NCBI GenBank assembly: GCA_050945915.1
Contig: JBMNTV010000015.1
Span: 1 to 32,121, forward strand
Direction of reading: 5' to 3'
Source of the DNA: CALNBC01 sp050945915
GTDB taxonomy: Bacteria > Bacillota > Clostridia > Christensenellales > CALWSW01
Length of the DNA: 32,121 bases
In this document: positions 14,602 to 23,607 of the stretch, piece by piece
How the letters are laid out: every line of letters starts with the position of its first letter
Position numbering within the stretch: the stretch's first letter is position 1
Made by a program: the position numbers and the translations under genes
Notes under the pieces: model-generated
Databases searched by the model: none
Told to the model about the DNA's origin: nothing
What the model saw: the letters and a program-made list of their open reading frames with translations, nothing else

Positions 14602-15297
14602 TTACGCGATCATCCCGAAGCTGTGCAGCGCGTGGAAAAGCACGAGACCGTGGTCCCCGGCGAGCTGCTCCTTGCCTTTCACCCCGCCGAGGAGGACGAA
14701 AACGCCGCCATCGTCCACCGCTATTCGGGTGCAAAGCTCGATTCCAGCCGCGCTGCCGGAGCCGGAAAGGGCAAGCGCGTACTCCGTGCCGAACCTGCCG
14801 TAAGGTGTGCCGCAGGCGGTGCAGGGCAGGGTGACGTCGTAGCCGCGCGGCTGGGGTTCGGGGATTTCCACCCGGCCCTTTTTTGTGATGGAGATGGAAA
14901 ATAAGGCGGCTTCGGCGGCATCGTCCCCAGCGGAAAATGAAAGTTCCGACCGCTTAACTTGAGCGGCAAAGGCGCAGGTGAGGATGCGCGTTCTGGGGTC
15001 CCGCGTCGGCTCGCCGAACATGCCGATGGGAACAAGGGGGACTGAAGCAATGCCGGTTTCTTCCAGGAGTTCCCGCGCGGCGGCCTGGTGCAAAGTCTCG
15101 CCCATGTCCAAAAACCCGCCGGGCAGCGCCCAGCGGCCGATGTTTGGATGATCGCCCCGGCGAATGAGCAAAACCTCCCCCGAATCTGTGATCACCGCCA
15201 TGTCCACCGTGACGGAGGGGCGGTCGAACTGCGTCGGGTCGTACGCCGCAAGGAATTCGCGGAGTGTCTGGCCTTTGGCGTTGAGTTTTTCGTCCAT
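14602..15297 (-). CDS. Nudix hydrolase
   Basis: The protein is 231 residues. The Nudix box matches G-x5-E-x7-REUxEExGU exactly, from Gly61 to Ile83 (GGFLDMGET, then RELLEETGI). These enzymes split nucleoside diphosphates linked to another group; an upstream RPSVTVDMAV strand and the length are reminiscent of ADP-ribose or NAD-type pyrophosphatases, but the substrate cannot be read from the sequence. The C-terminal 70 residues after the box contain a CTACGTPYG turn that I cannot assign. It is the last gene of a seven-gene minus-strand operon, 28 bases after the RlmL-like gene. Confidence 0.9.
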   Translation of the reverse strand: MDEKLNAKGQTLREFLAAYDPTQFDRPSVTVDMAVITDSGEVLLIRRGDHPNIGRWALPGGFLDMGETLHQAAARELLEETGIASVPLVPIGMFGEPTRDPRTRILTCAFAAQVKRSELSFSAGDDAAEAALFSISITKKGRVEIPEPQPRGYDVTLPCTACGTPYGRFGTEYALALSGSGSAAGIELCTRIAVDDGGVFVLLGGVKGKEQLAGDHGLVLFHALHSFGMIA

Positions 15298-15325
15298 TTT
15301 GAATTTCCTTGTAAAGATTTCCTCG

Positions 15326-16432
15326 TCAGAATTTGTAGATATACGCTTGGCAGGGCAGACCGGAGTTATAGAGTTTTCGCCGCTTGTTCGCCCGTCTGCC
15401 GAAGCTTTTCTCGAACCCGGGGTGGGAGGAGATGATCACCGCCTGCCAGCCGCGAAGGGTGGAAAAGGCGCGGCCCATCTTGGCGTAAAGGGCTTCGCAG
15501 GAACGGCGGTCGGACAGACGTTCACCATACGGTGGGTTGCAGACCAGCCTTCCCCCGGTGTCCGACCGGGAAAGCTGGGAGACGTCCGCCCGGGTGAAGG
15601 GAATGTCCACCCCCGCCTTTTTTGCGTGAAACCGGGCGAGCTTGAGGACGGATTCGTCGATATCGCTTCCGCAAAGGTTCCTGATCGGTTCGGGGCGCTC
15701 CAAAGCGACGGCGCGTTCCCGCTCCGCCTTCCAGATGCTTTTGGGTAAAAAGGGCCACTCTTGCGCCGCGAACTCCCGCGAAATACCCGGCGCACGGTTC
15801 TTGGCGATGAGAGCAGCTTCGATGGCGATGGTGCCCGAGCCGCACATCGGGTCCAAAAAGGGGCCTTCACCCCGGTATCCCGAAAGCAGCACCAGCCCGG
15901 CGGCCAGGGTCTCGATGATGGGCGCTTGGGCGTTCATCGTCCGGTAGCCCCGGCGGTTCAGCCCCGCGCCGCTGGCGTCCAGGGCAAGGGTGGCGACGTC
16001 CTCCAGCAAACCTACTTCAACGATGATCTTCGGCCCGTCCTCCGGAAGCACGCGCACGTTATGGCCCTTCTTCAGCCGTTCGACGATGGCTTTTTTTGTG
16101 ATCGCCTGGCAGTCGGGCACCGAGTGCAGCCCGGAGCGCGCACTCTTTCCCTTGACGGGGAAGGCGGCGTTCTTTGGAATGTAATCCTCCCAATGGAGGG
16201 AAAAAACGCCCTGAAAAAGCTCCTCAAAGGAGGTCGCTTTGAAGGAGCCGATCTTCATAAAAACCCGCTCTGCCGTGCGAAGACACAGGTTCGCCCTGCA
16301 AAGGAGGGAAAAGTCGCCGGAAAAATCCACCCGCGCGTCCCTGGTGGATACGTCTTTTGCGCCGATGCGGCGCAGCTCGTTGGCCAGAATCCCTTCCAGG
16401 CCGAATCTGCAAGTGGCAAAATAATCGTTCAT
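15326..16432 (-). CDS. RlmL/YpsC-like 23S rRNA (guanine-N2) methyltransferase
   Basis: The protein is 368 residues: an N-terminal THUMP RNA-binding domain (about 1-165, beginning DYFATCRFGLEGILANEL) and a class I SAM methyltransferase domain with DPMCGSGT (194-201) and the N-methyltransferase motif NPPYGER (299-305). It matches the stand-alone YpsC/RlmL N-terminal-domain proteins of Firmicutes, which methylate a guanine base of large-subunit rRNA. The start ATG overlaps the previous gene's stop by four bases. Confidence 0.92.
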   Translation of the reverse strand: MNDYFATCRFGLEGILANELRRIGAKDVSTRDARVDFSGDFSLLCRANLCLRTAERVFMKIGSFKATSFEELFQGVFSLHWEDYIPKNAAFPVKGKSARSGLHSVPDCQAITKKAIVERLKKGHNVRVLPEDGPKIIVEVGLLEDVATLALDASGAGLNRRGYRTMNAQAPIIETLAAGLVLLSGYRGEGPFLDPMCGSGTIAIEAALIAKNRAPGISREFAAQEWPFLPKSIWKAERERAVALERPEPIRNLCGSDIDESVLKLARFHAKKAGVDIPFTRADVSQLSRSDTGGRLVCNPPYGERLSDRRSCEALYAKMGRAFSTLRGWQAVIISSHPGFEKSFGRRANKRRKLYNSGLPCQAYIYKF

Positions 16433-17250
16433 CTTTTCTGCTTCAACTTTTCATAATCGGGATCACCGGAAAAATCCCGTTGTTCGGATACCGTGCCCCC
16501 CAGGGATTCGATGGCGTCCCGCAACGCGCAATAATCCACATACCCCGCAAAGGGCAGGGCCTGCTCCAGCACGGGCAGGGCTTTGGGGTCGCCGTACCGG
16601 GCGAGCAGGCCGGCAAAAAACGCCCTGCGCTCCTCCCTGGCCCGGAAGTGGCCAATCAGGTAATCAAATACCCGCTTGTCCTTTTTCGGAAGCGCGGAAA
16701 GCAGGTCCAACAGGCAGTCTGCCGCCTCGTCCGAAGCGCCCTTTAAAGCGGCAAGGAGTTGTTCCTGCACGGCTTCCCCCATGGCGGAAAGCCCCATGGC
16801 GGCAGCTTCGTTCAGCCCTTCGTCCTGAGTCGGGTTCTTGACGATCTCCAAATACTCTTGAACGGGCAGGGCGGAGCCTTTCTGGTTCAAAAGCTCCGCG
16901 GCGACGCGCTTTGCCTTTAAAGACTGCTCCATTTGCGAAAAACTGCCGCGCTTCCCGCACAAAAGCTCAAATAGGGGTTCTTCGGAATCCGAAGCGTCCT
17001 CCAACGCGTTTAACAGGGGGTCCGGCGGATTCTTGCCCGCGGACACATAGTCGCACAGCGCGTCCGCAAGCTGTGCTGTGTCCATGGAATAAAAGTATTC
17101 GTTGGGCGAAACGCCGCCGGTGGCAGCGTTGGGCGTGTCCAGCCATTGGAGGAAGAGGTCGGGCATGTCTTCCTCGATTTGCGCCGGATCTTCCCCGGCG
17201 CGTAGCTTCTCCAAAATTGTGGCTTTAAACAGGGCGTTAATGTCAATCAT
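16429..17250 (-). CDS. Unknown helical protein, HEAT-like
   Basis: The protein is 273 residues, cytoplasmic, with no signal peptide or membrane segment. It is nearly all helix-forming sequence, rich in Leu and Ala. Two or three stretches in the second half (for example EAVQEQLLAALKGASDEAAD, and GDPKALPVLEQALPF) look like HEAT/ARM repeats. The N-terminus contains an acidic segment and a YFYSMD stretch that I cannot assign. GAGGAG precedes the ATG; the TPR gene stops 13 bases upstream and the RlmL-like gene overlaps its end, so it is a genuine operon member. It may be a scaffold or partner of the TPR protein. No function is claimed. Confidence 0.78.
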   Translation of the reverse strand: MIDINALFKATILEKLRAGEDPAQIEEDMPDLFLQWLDTPNAATGGVSPNEYFYSMDTAQLADALCDYVSAGKNPPDPLLNALEDASDSEEPLFELLCGKRGSFSQMEQSLKAKRVAAELLNQKGSALPVQEYLEIVKNPTQDEGLNEAAAMGLSAMGEAVQEQLLAALKGASDEAADCLLDLLSALPKKDKRVFDYLIGHFRAREERRAFFAGLLARYGDPKALPVLEQALPFAGYVDYCALRDAIESLGGTVSEQRDFSGDPDYEKLKQKR

Positions 17251-17263
17251 TGCTGCGTTCTCC

Positions 17264-18961
17264 TCATACTCCGCTGAACACGATGCCGTAAATCAGGCGG
17301 TTGGCGGTCCGGAAGCGCGAAATCGTCGCGCCATAGACCTCGATCATCTCCCTCTGGGTGACCCGCTCGCCCAAGGAGCGCTTTGCCGCATACTCAAGGG
17401 CCGCCGCAAAGGCGGGAACCCGCTCGTTGGTAATCAAAACCGGGTCCTCGATGACCCCTGCCACGAACTTGCGCCAGATGGCGACGCCCTGGTGGATCAC
17501 CTCTTCCGTACTGCCCCGTTCGGAAGCCTTCGAAACAAAAAGTTCCGGAACCTTCCTGTAATTCGGGTGAAGCTGGTCCAGGCCGTTGAACACATTGATC
17601 GTGACCTCGACGACGCCGCAGTCCATCATCGCCGTAAAAGGGCCATTTGCCCCGAGCAGCGAAAGCATGCCCAGATAGGTCTGCTGGAGGTCCGCCGAAA
17701 CGCGGGCGTCGCAAAGCCGGGTGCGAAGCTCCCGTTCTGCCCGGTCAGGATCGTGGGACAAAAGGATGTTGAGGGCGGCAATGTGCCAGCTGTTGCTTCG
17801 AAGCGCCCATTCAATAGCGAGTTCAAGCTCCGGCCGGACGCTTCGCTGTTCTTCGGGTTCGCCCTGCGCTTCGGCGATCACAGCGGACAGCCGGAGCATT
17901 TCGGCGAGGGGAAGCTCCCGGGCGCAGGTGACGATGGGCTCGTAAATATCCAGCGCCTGCTTGTCGCAAAGTTCCAGAAAATAATCAAAAACAGGGTCCC
18001 CGGGATCAAGATCATGGGCGCGTTCCCATAGGTTTTTAGCCTCGTCGATGTTGCCGAGGTTATAATGGCAGACCGCCGCCATGTGCAGCACCTCGGTGTT
18101 ACAGGGGGCGTTTTCCAGTATCGCCATAAAGTGCTTCAGGGCGCTTTCCGGGCGGTTGACCTCAAACAGAGTGCTGCCGAGTTTGATGCGCTCGAACCGG
18201 TCCGAGCCGGAGACACTGCTCAAAAAGTCCACTTCCCGGTTCAGCGACGCCTCGTCCCCCGTGGAATAATAGATCAGCGCCAGGATGCACCGGATCATGT
18301 AGTGGTCCCGGTCGCGCAGCAACGCGCTGTTGCACACGGTGAGCGCCCGGGCATACTGCTTGTCGCAATAGCAGGCCATGGCGAGGTTGCTCGCCTGCTC
18401 GATGGAATCCGGAGCCAGCGCCCAGGCCCGTTCAAAAAGGGCGATGGCTTTTTTGAGATTGCCCTGTTCCAGCTCCTCCATGGCTTTGAGGGACTGCTCC
18501 GCGATCTTCTTTCTGGCATCCTCGGAAAGGGTGCTTTTGAGGGATTCTTCCTCCGAAAGATGGCGGGCCAATGCTTCGCTGAACACCGGGCCGATTTCCG
18601 GGCAGTCGTCCCCGAGTTTTTCGGCGATCCGGGTCATTTCGCGGAAGCAGATGATGGCCGCGTCGTACTCGTGGCAGTCCATATACAAGAGCGCAAGGCG
18701 AAAAAACAGGTTCGGGTCGTCAAAAGAGCCCCGCCACATGGCTTCGCAGAGCTGCGCGATGGCCAGTTTTTCGCTGCCGGCGTCCGCATAGGCAAACCCC
18801 AAGCGGAGGTGGGCGGAAGGCTCTGTGGGGGATAGTTCTATGGCTTTTCTATAAAATGCAAGGGCATCTGCCGGAACGCCGGCCTCCATACGTGCATCCC
18901 CGCGCCGGAGGAAGAAGTCGGCATCCTGGGCAAAGGGCACCACGTTACCAGATCTAATCAT
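17264..18961 (-). CDS. Large tetratricopeptide-repeat protein
   Basis: The ATG at 18961 is chosen (565 residues) because AAGGA stands just before it and it overlaps the hslO stop by eight bases; a longer form to 18991 has no such support. TPR units are seen at about residues 15-80 (DADFFLRRGDARMEAG, then AHLRLGFAYADAG), 80-120, 170-240 and 270-330 (HMAAVCHYNLGNIDEAKNLW). The C-terminal 200 residues are helical without clear repeats. It has no signal peptide or membrane span. It is probably a protein-interaction scaffold; the position next to Hsp33 could hint at protein quality control, but that is inference. Confidence 0.85.
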   Translation of the reverse strand: MIRSGNVVPFAQDADFFLRRGDARMEAGVPADALAFYRKAIELSPTEPSAHLRLGFAYADAGSEKLAIAQLCEAMWRGSFDDPNLFFRLALLYMDCHEYDAAIICFREMTRIAEKLGDDCPEIGPVFSEALARHLSEEESLKSTLSEDARKKIAEQSLKAMEELEQGNLKKAIALFERAWALAPDSIEQASNLAMACYCDKQYARALTVCNSALLRDRDHYMIRCILALIYYSTGDEASLNREVDFLSSVSGSDRFERIKLGSTLFEVNRPESALKHFMAILENAPCNTEVLHMAAVCHYNLGNIDEAKNLWERAHDLDPGDPVFDYFLELCDKQALDIYEPIVTCARELPLAEMLRLSAVIAEAQGEPEEQRSVRPELELAIEWALRSNSWHIAALNILLSHDPDRAERELRTRLCDARVSADLQQTYLGMLSLLGANGPFTAMMDCGVVEVTINVFNGLDQLHPNYRKVPELFVSKASERGSTEEVIHQGVAIWRKFVAGVIEDPVLITNERVPAFAAALEYAAKRSLGERVTQREMIEVYGATISRFRTANRLIYGIVFSGV

Positions 18962-19865
18962 GCGCGTCCTTTCGTTCGGCTTGGGCGGCATTGGCTACGG
19001 CGGCGATAGCCGTCAACTCCTCTTTAGTAAAATTATATTCCGCATTGCAGAAATGGCATATCAAAGATGCGCCTTTTTGCTCGCTGGCCATCTTCAACAG
19101 CTCCTCCTCCCCAAGCCCCAAAAGCGCCCGCTCCAGCCGATCCCTGTTGCAGTCGCAAAGAAGGCGGGGCTCCACCGTTTCCAGAATGTTCGGCGAAAGG
19201 TCAGAAAACAGCCAGTCGATGATCTGCTCCAGGCTCATCCCCGCTTCGGAGATTAGCGCGGGCATTTCCTGGGCTGCGTACATGCGCTTTTCCACCTTTT
19301 CCAGCACGTCCTCCGGGCATCCGGGCATCGCCTGGACCAGCAGGCCGCAGGCGGCGGTGATCCCTTCGCTGTTCATGTGAACCCCTAGGAACACGGCGGT
19401 GGGCTGCTGCTGGCTGTTGGCGAAATAGGCGGCGATGTCCTCGGCGATTTCGCCGGAAATGAGGGCGCTCTGGCCGGTGTACGCCTCCTTAAGGCGCAGG
19501 TCGGTGATGACGGTTAACGTGCCGTCTTTTCCTACGGCTTCGCCGACGGCCAGCTTGCCGTCTTCTGCTGGGGGAAGGTCCACCGCAGGGTTGCCGATCA
19601 ACCCTTTGACGGAGGCGTCCTGCCTGCCCACGCAGACGATATTGCCCGCCGGGCCGCCGCCTTTAAAGATCAGGCTGACTTCGGCCTGGGGGACTTTGAG
19701 CATCGCGCCCATGATGGAAGCGCCCATCAGCGCCCTGCCCAGGGCGGCGGTGCAGACGGGGGAGGTGTTGTGCGTCAATCTTGCCTGTTCCACAAGGGCG
19801 GGGGCATTTATCGCATAAAAATTCATTGCTGAATCGGCCATCAGGCCTTTGATCAGTTTATCCAT
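18954..19865 (-). CDS. hslO: Redox-regulated chaperone Hsp33
   Basis: The protein is 303 residues. The ATG at 19865 overlaps the stop of the methyltransferase gene by eight bases and starts MDKLIKGL, as in the family. The N-terminal substrate-binding domain and the C-terminal zinc centre are both present: Cys237-x-Cys239 and Cys270-x2-Cys273. On oxidation the four Cys form disulfides, zinc is lost and the chaperone is switched on, which protects the cytoplasm of anaerobes during oxygen or bleach exposure. All key residues are intact. Confidence 0.95.
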   Translation of the reverse strand: MDKLIKGLMADSAMNFYAINAPALVEQARLTHNTSPVCTAALGRALMGASIMGAMLKVPQAEVSLIFKGGGPAGNIVCVGRQDASVKGLIGNPAVDLPPAEDGKLAVGEAVGKDGTLTVITDLRLKEAYTGQSALISGEIAEDIAAYFANSQQQPTAVFLGVHMNSEGITAACGLLVQAMPGCPEDVLEKVEKRMYAAQEMPALISEAGMSLEQIIDWLFSDLSPNILETVEPRLLCDCNRDRLERALLGLGEEELLKMASEQKGASLICHFCNAEYNFTKEELTAIAAVANAAQAERKDAHD

Positions 19866-20619
19866 GTTGGTTCCCCACTGGTTTTCTTCCGGTAAAAAGC
19901 AATCGTTCGGCAGTCTGTTCTGGCGCTTTCCCGGTATCAAAGTCCACGACGGCGGCATCCACGAAACCGCAGTCCGCCATCAGGGACAAAAGCTCCTCCG
20001 CAGAATGCGCCCGCTGAAGATGCCGTTCAAAAAAGCGCTCGTAGCTTTGCCCGTCTGCGCTCAAAAAACAGGTCAGCTCCATTTCCAGCAGGTGGGAGGA
20101 AGGGTCATAGGCGTTCTTCCAAAGGTAGGCCGCCCGCTCGGACGTTTCGCCAAAGGTATTGCCCCATAATATGTTCTCCAGCTTATAGCGGGAGCTTACG
20201 TCAAAACAGAGCAGCCCGCCGGGCCGAAGGACGTCGAAAGCGCTTCTGAAAAAGGAGCAGACGTCCGCAATGCTCGTGAGATAGTTTACTCCGTCGCAGG
20301 AGGCGTTGACAACATCCTGCTTCTTGTGGACGGAAAGCGCCGTCATGGACTGGCGCACAAAGGGGATGCGAAGTCCGGCCAATCGGGCTTTTTTTGCGGC
20401 GATGTTTAGCATGCTTTCGGAGAGGTCGATGCCAATGACGGCGTGACCCGCCTTTGCCAAAGGAATGGTGATGTTCCCGGTGCCGCAGGCCGCGTCCAGT
20501 ATTTTCATGGGGCTCTTCAGGCCATTCTTTTCAAAAATGGAAAGAAGTTTTTCTGCCCAGCCGGCGTAGTCCACGTCCGCCATGAACAGGTCATAAATCC
20601 CGGAAAATCGCTGGTACAT
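19858..20619 (-). CDS. Class I SAM-dependent methyltransferase
   Basis: The protein is 253 residues. The SAM-binding motif I is ILDAACGTGNITIPLA (40-55) with the acidic residue of motif II in IGIDLSESML. The N-terminus MYQRFSGIYDLFM is typical of a small-molecule methyltransferase group common in Firmicutes; the substrate is unknown. It starts three bases after the M20 stop, with GGAG in front, and its end overlaps hslO, so it is translated as part of the operon. Confidence 0.88.
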   Translation of the reverse strand: MYQRFSGIYDLFMADVDYAGWAEKLLSIFEKNGLKSPMKILDAACGTGNITIPLAKAGHAVIGIDLSESMLNIAAKKARLAGLRIPFVRQSMTALSVHKKQDVVNASCDGVNYLTSIADVCSFFRSAFDVLRPGGLLCFDVSSRYKLENILWGNTFGETSERAAYLWKNAYDPSSHLLEMELTCFLSADGQSYERFFERHLQRAHSAEELLSLMADCGFVDAAVVDFDTGKAPEQTAERLLFTGRKPVGNQHG

Positions 20620-20622
20620 CCT

Positions 20623-21771
20623 CTACTCCAGTTCGATGATCCGGCGGTAGACTTCGATCCCGCCCAGAAGGTCCGCCTCGTCGAAGTTGAAGCGGGGGCT
20701 GTGCAGCGGTTCGCGGAAAGTTTCGCCGCCCACGCCCAGCAGGAAGAACAGCCCCGGAACATAGTGCTGATAAAAGGAGAAATCCTCGGCGGCCATGATC
20801 TCGTCCATGACCATGATGCCGTCCCCCTCCGCAAGGGAGAGCAGCAGGTCCACCAGGGGGCGGGGATTGTTGAGCACGGGGTAATGCATCACTTCGGTGA
20901 ACTCGCAGTACACCTCGCTCACCTGTTCCATCCCTTTGAGGATGCTCTTGATTCGGCTTTTGATATGCTCATGGACGGAATCCTTAAAGGTGCGCACCGT
21001 GCCGTTCATCACAACCCGGTCGGCAATGATGTTCCTCGCCTGGCCGCCTTCGATTTTGCCGATGGTCAAAAGCGCCTTTTCCTGGGGGCCGACGGAGCGG
21101 GTGACGATGGTCTGCAGGGCGGAAATAATCTCCGCCGAGGCGACGATGGCGTCCACCCCCTTGTGAGGGGAGGCGCCGTGGGCGCTTTTGCCGTGAACGA
21201 TGATGTCGAACTCGCAGGTTTGGGCCATCATCGGCCCTTCGCGCAGGCCGATCATGCCCGAAGGCACATCCGGCCAGATGTGCATGCCGAAAATCCGGTC
21301 CACCTTCGGATTGTCCAGCGCGCCTTCTTTGACCATGCGGGCGGCGCCGCCGATGTGCTCTTCCGCGGGCTGGAACAACAGGACGACGTTGTGGGCGAGC
21401 CGGTGGCGGTGATCTGCCACGAGTTTTGCAAAGGCCAAAAGGGCCGCAGCGTGGCCGTCGTGGCCACAGGCATGCATAAAGCCTTCGTGGCAGGATGCAA
21501 AGGAAACGCCGGTATGCTCATGGATGGCAAGAGCGTCGATATCCGCCCGGAAGGCTGTGGTGGTTTTCGGTTTGCCGGAGGCTTGAAACACGGCTTTAAC
21601 GCCGGTATCCGCGATGGTTTCCAGACGATCAGGCGAAAGCGCCGTGAGTTTTTTCAGGATATATGCTTGGGTTTTGCGCTCATGGTAGCCAAGCTCGGGT
21701 ATTTGGTGCAGGTCGCGGCGCAAGCGGGTTACATCGCCCAGCAAATCCGCAACTTTGGGATGAAGCTTCAA
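20623..21771 (-). CDS. M20-family amidohydrolase
   Basis: The protein is 382 residues with a TTG start and GAGGA upstream. It is a zinc-dependent M20D-type amidohydrolase: RRDLHQIPELGYHE at the start, HACGHDGHA with metal-binding residues, FQPAEE with the catalytic Glu, and a dimerisation-domain stretch SAHGASPHKGVD. Members cleave N-acyl amino acids, N-acetyl-diaminopimelate or aminobenzoyl-glutamate; the choice cannot be made here. It is the first gene of the minus-strand operon that runs to the Nudix gene, with a good promoter at 21815-21842. Confidence 0.92.
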   Translation of the reverse strand: MKLHPKVADLLGDVTRLRRDLHQIPELGYHERKTQAYILKKLTALSPDRLETIADTGVKAVFQASGKPKTTTAFRADIDALAIHEHTGVSFASCHEGFMHACGHDGHAAALLAFAKLVADHRHRLAHNVVLLFQPAEEHIGGAARMVKEGALDNPKVDRIFGMHIWPDVPSGMIGLREGPMMAQTCEFDIIVHGKSAHGASPHKGVDAIVASAEIISALQTIVTRSVGPQEKALLTIGKIEGGQARNIIADRVVMNGTVRTFKDSVHEHIKSRIKSILKGMEQVSEVYCEFTEVMHYPVLNNPRPLVDLLLSLAEGDGIMVMDEIMAAEDFSFYQHYVPGLFFLLGVGGETFREPLHSPRFNFDEADLLGGIEVYRRIIELE

Positions 21772-21814
21772 TTTAATGTCCTCATAATCTACTCATGCAA
21801 TCGGGTTTACTATT

Positions 21815-21842
21815 ATAATACTCAAAAGAGGGCAAATGTCAA
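21815..21842 (-). promoter_or_regulatory. Promoter of the amidohydrolase-to-Nudix operon
   Basis: On the minus strand a perfect TTGACA (21842 to 21837), a 16-base spacer and TATTAT (21820 to 21815) precede the TTG start at 21771. An overlapping TATAAT (21817 to 21812) gives a 19-base alternative. Confidence 0.75.
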
Positions 21843-21872
21843 AGTTATTAGGGGTTGCGAAGGTGCGGAACA

Positions 21873-21901
21873 TTGGTTTTTTAACCTTCTGGTGGTATAA
21901 T
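21873..21901 (+). promoter_or_regulatory. Promoter of the pyrimidine-nucleoside phosphorylase gene
   Basis: TTGGTT (21873-21878), a 17-base spacer and a perfect TATAAT (21896-21901) preceded by TG-G (extended -10). It lies about 90 bases upstream of the ATG at 21993. Confidence 0.75.
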
Positions 21902-21992
21902 AAGCAAATCAAGTTCTTGCACTCGATCATTGCGGTTCCACCGGCCGGGCAAAAAGGGCAAAACAGCCCGGCAGGCGGAAGGAGGAAACAAT

Positions 21993-23306
21993 ATGCGCGC
22001 AGTCGACATCATATTAAAAAAACGATATGGCCACGAGCTGACGGCGGAGGAGATCCGCTTTGTCGTTTCCGGCTGCGTAACCGGGGAAATCCCGGATTAT
22101 CAGCTTTCCGCCTTGCTCATGGCGATCTGCTTTCAGGGGATGAGCCGGGCGGAAATCGCGAACCTCACCACGGCCATGGAGCATTCGGGGGACGTGGTGG
22201 ACCTTTCGCAAATCCCGGGGATCAAGGTGGACAAGCACTCCACCGGCGGCGTGGGGGATACGACGACGCTGATCCTTGCGCCGTTGGTGGCCGCCTGCGG
22301 CGTGCCCGTCGCCAAGATGAGCGGCCGCGGGCTGGGGCACACCGGCGGAACGCTGGACAAGCTGGAATCCGTCGCCGGCGTTCGGGTGGATATGGACACC
22401 GAGACCTTCATCCAAACGGTTAACAGAACCGGGATCGCGGTCATCGGGCAATCCGAAAATCTGGTTCCCGCGGACAAGATCCTCTATGCCCTTCGGGACG
22501 TTACCGGAACTGTGGACAGCATTCCCCTCATCGCCTCCAGCATCATGAGCAAAAAGCTCGCCGCCGGCAGCGACGCCATCGTGCTGGACGTCAAGACCGG
22601 CTCCGGCGCTTTTATGAAGGACCCTAAGGATGCGATGGCCTTGGCTAAGGTGATGGTGGAAATCGGCGATTCCGTGGGTCGGCGCACCGTGGCGCTGATT
22701 ACGGACATGAGCCAGCCCCTTGGCCGCGCTGTGGGCAACGCCCTGGAGCTGAGGGAGGCGATCCTCGCCCTGAAAGGCGAGATTCCAGAGGACGACAATC
22801 TGATGAAGGTGGCTCTGGCCCTGGGGGAAAGGATGCTTCTCCTGGGCGGCGCCGCAAAGAGCGCGCCAGAAGCGCGGGAGAAATTGCTCCAAGCGAAGTA
22901 CAGCGGCGCGGGACTGGAAAAACTCCGGCAACTGCTCGTTGCCCTGGGCGGGGACGGGCGCTGCTGTGACGCGCCGGACGATCTGCTGACTGCAAGGCAT
23001 GCAATTCCCCTGAAGGCGGAAGAAGTGGGATACGTCTTAGCGATGGACACCCTGTCCATCGGCGAGGCGTCATTGCTTCTTGGCGCGGGGCGGAACAAAA
23101 AGACGGACGCCATCGACCCCGCGGTGGGCATTGTCGTCCATGTTCGCCTGGGGGATCGCGTGGAAACGGGCGATAGCATCGCGACGGTCTATGCCAACGA
23201 CGAAGCCAGGGCAAATTCCGCCATCCAGCTGCTCCGAGAGGCGATCGAGATAGGGCAAGAAGCGCCAAAGGAGCTTCCGCCGCTGATTTATGGCAGCGCG
23301 GAGTGA
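21993..23306 (+). CDS. pdp: Pyrimidine-nucleoside phosphorylase
   Basis: The protein is 437 residues, full length for the thymidine/pyrimidine-nucleoside phosphorylase family. GGAGG stands seven bases before the ATG at 21993. Phosphate-binding KHSTGGVGD, the family signature SGRGLGHTGGTLDKLES, and the Lys- and Ser-containing SSIMSKKLAAGSD pyrimidine site are all present. It reversibly splits uridine, deoxyuridine or thymidine with phosphate, for pyrimidine salvage. The K/S pattern and C-terminal region fit Firmicute Pdp rather than a strict thymidine phosphorylase. It stands alone, without the usual deoxyribose-phosphate aldolase or cytidine deaminase neighbours. Confidence 0.95.
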   Translation: MRAVDIILKKRYGHELTAEEIRFVVSGCVTGEIPDYQLSALLMAICFQGMSRAEIANLTTAMEHSGDVVDLSQIPGIKVDKHSTGGVGDTTTLILAPLVAACGVPVAKMSGRGLGHTGGTLDKLESVAGVRVDMDTETFIQTVNRTGIAVIGQSENLVPADKILYALRDVTGTVDSIPLIASSIMSKKLAAGSDAIVLDVKTGSGAFMKDPKDAMALAKVMVEIGDSVGRRTVALITDMSQPLGRAVGNALELREAILALKGEIPEDDNLMKVALALGERMLLLGGAAKSAPEAREKLLQAKYSGAGLEKLRQLLVALGGDGRCCDAPDDLLTARHAIPLKAEEVGYVLAMDTLSIGEASLLLGAGRNKKTDAIDPAVGIVVHVRLGDRVETGDSIATVYANDEARANSAIQLLREAIEIGQEAPKELPPLIYGSAE

Positions 23307-23334
23307 TACAGGCGGGACTTGCGACAAGGAAAAC

Positions 23335-23365
23335 GCCGCAACGGGAAGAATCGCCCTGTTGCGGC
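23335..23365 (+). terminator. Hairpin downstream of pdp, weak terminator candidate
   Basis: GCCGCAACGGG (23335-23345) pairs with 23355-23365, with one G-T pair. No T-run follows, so it may not end transcription alone. The rest of 23366-23480 shows no gene I can support. Confidence 0.4.
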
Positions 23366-23481
23366 AATCAACGAAGGAGCGCAGGGGGAGGGGTTGCCAG
23401 AATCGGCCAAAAACGTCCGAAGCGGTGGAAAATTCCCCTTTGCCAATGCCCTGGATGGCCGGTTTTTGGGCCGGTTTCCGC

Positions 23482-23510
23482 TTGTAAAATAACCTTCATT
23501 ATGGCATACT
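23482..23510 (+). promoter_or_regulatory. Candidate tRNA-Leu promoter
   Basis: TTGTAA (23482-23487), a 17-base spacer and CATACT (23505-23510), with an alternative TATACT at 23511-23516, stand directly before the tRNA. The elements are modest matches. Confidence 0.4.
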
Positions 23511-23520
23511 TATACTTGCC

Positions 23521-23606
23521 GCGCGCGTGTGGTGGAACGGCATACACAACGGACTTAAAATCCGTCGGGGAAACCCTTGCGGGTTCAAATCCCGCCGCGC
23601 GCACCA
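23521..23606 (+). tRNA. tRNA-Leu (anticodon UAA)
   Basis: The acceptor arm GCGCGCG (23521-23527) pairs with CGCGCGC (23596-23602), followed by discriminator A and an encoded CCA (23604-23606). The anticodon loop CTTAAAA (23554-23560) shows U33 and anticodon UAA (23556-23558). The long variable arm (CGGGG..CCCTTG region) is the class II type of Leu tRNA, and the T-arm is GCGGG-TTCAAAT-CCCGC. It reads UUA and, by wobble, UUG codons. Confidence 0.96.
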
Positions 23607-23607
23607 C

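Noticed and set aside
20443..21900. A 485-codon plus-strand open frame
   Set aside because: It is antisense to the M20 amidohydrolase gene and crosses its promoter region; there is no ribosome site.
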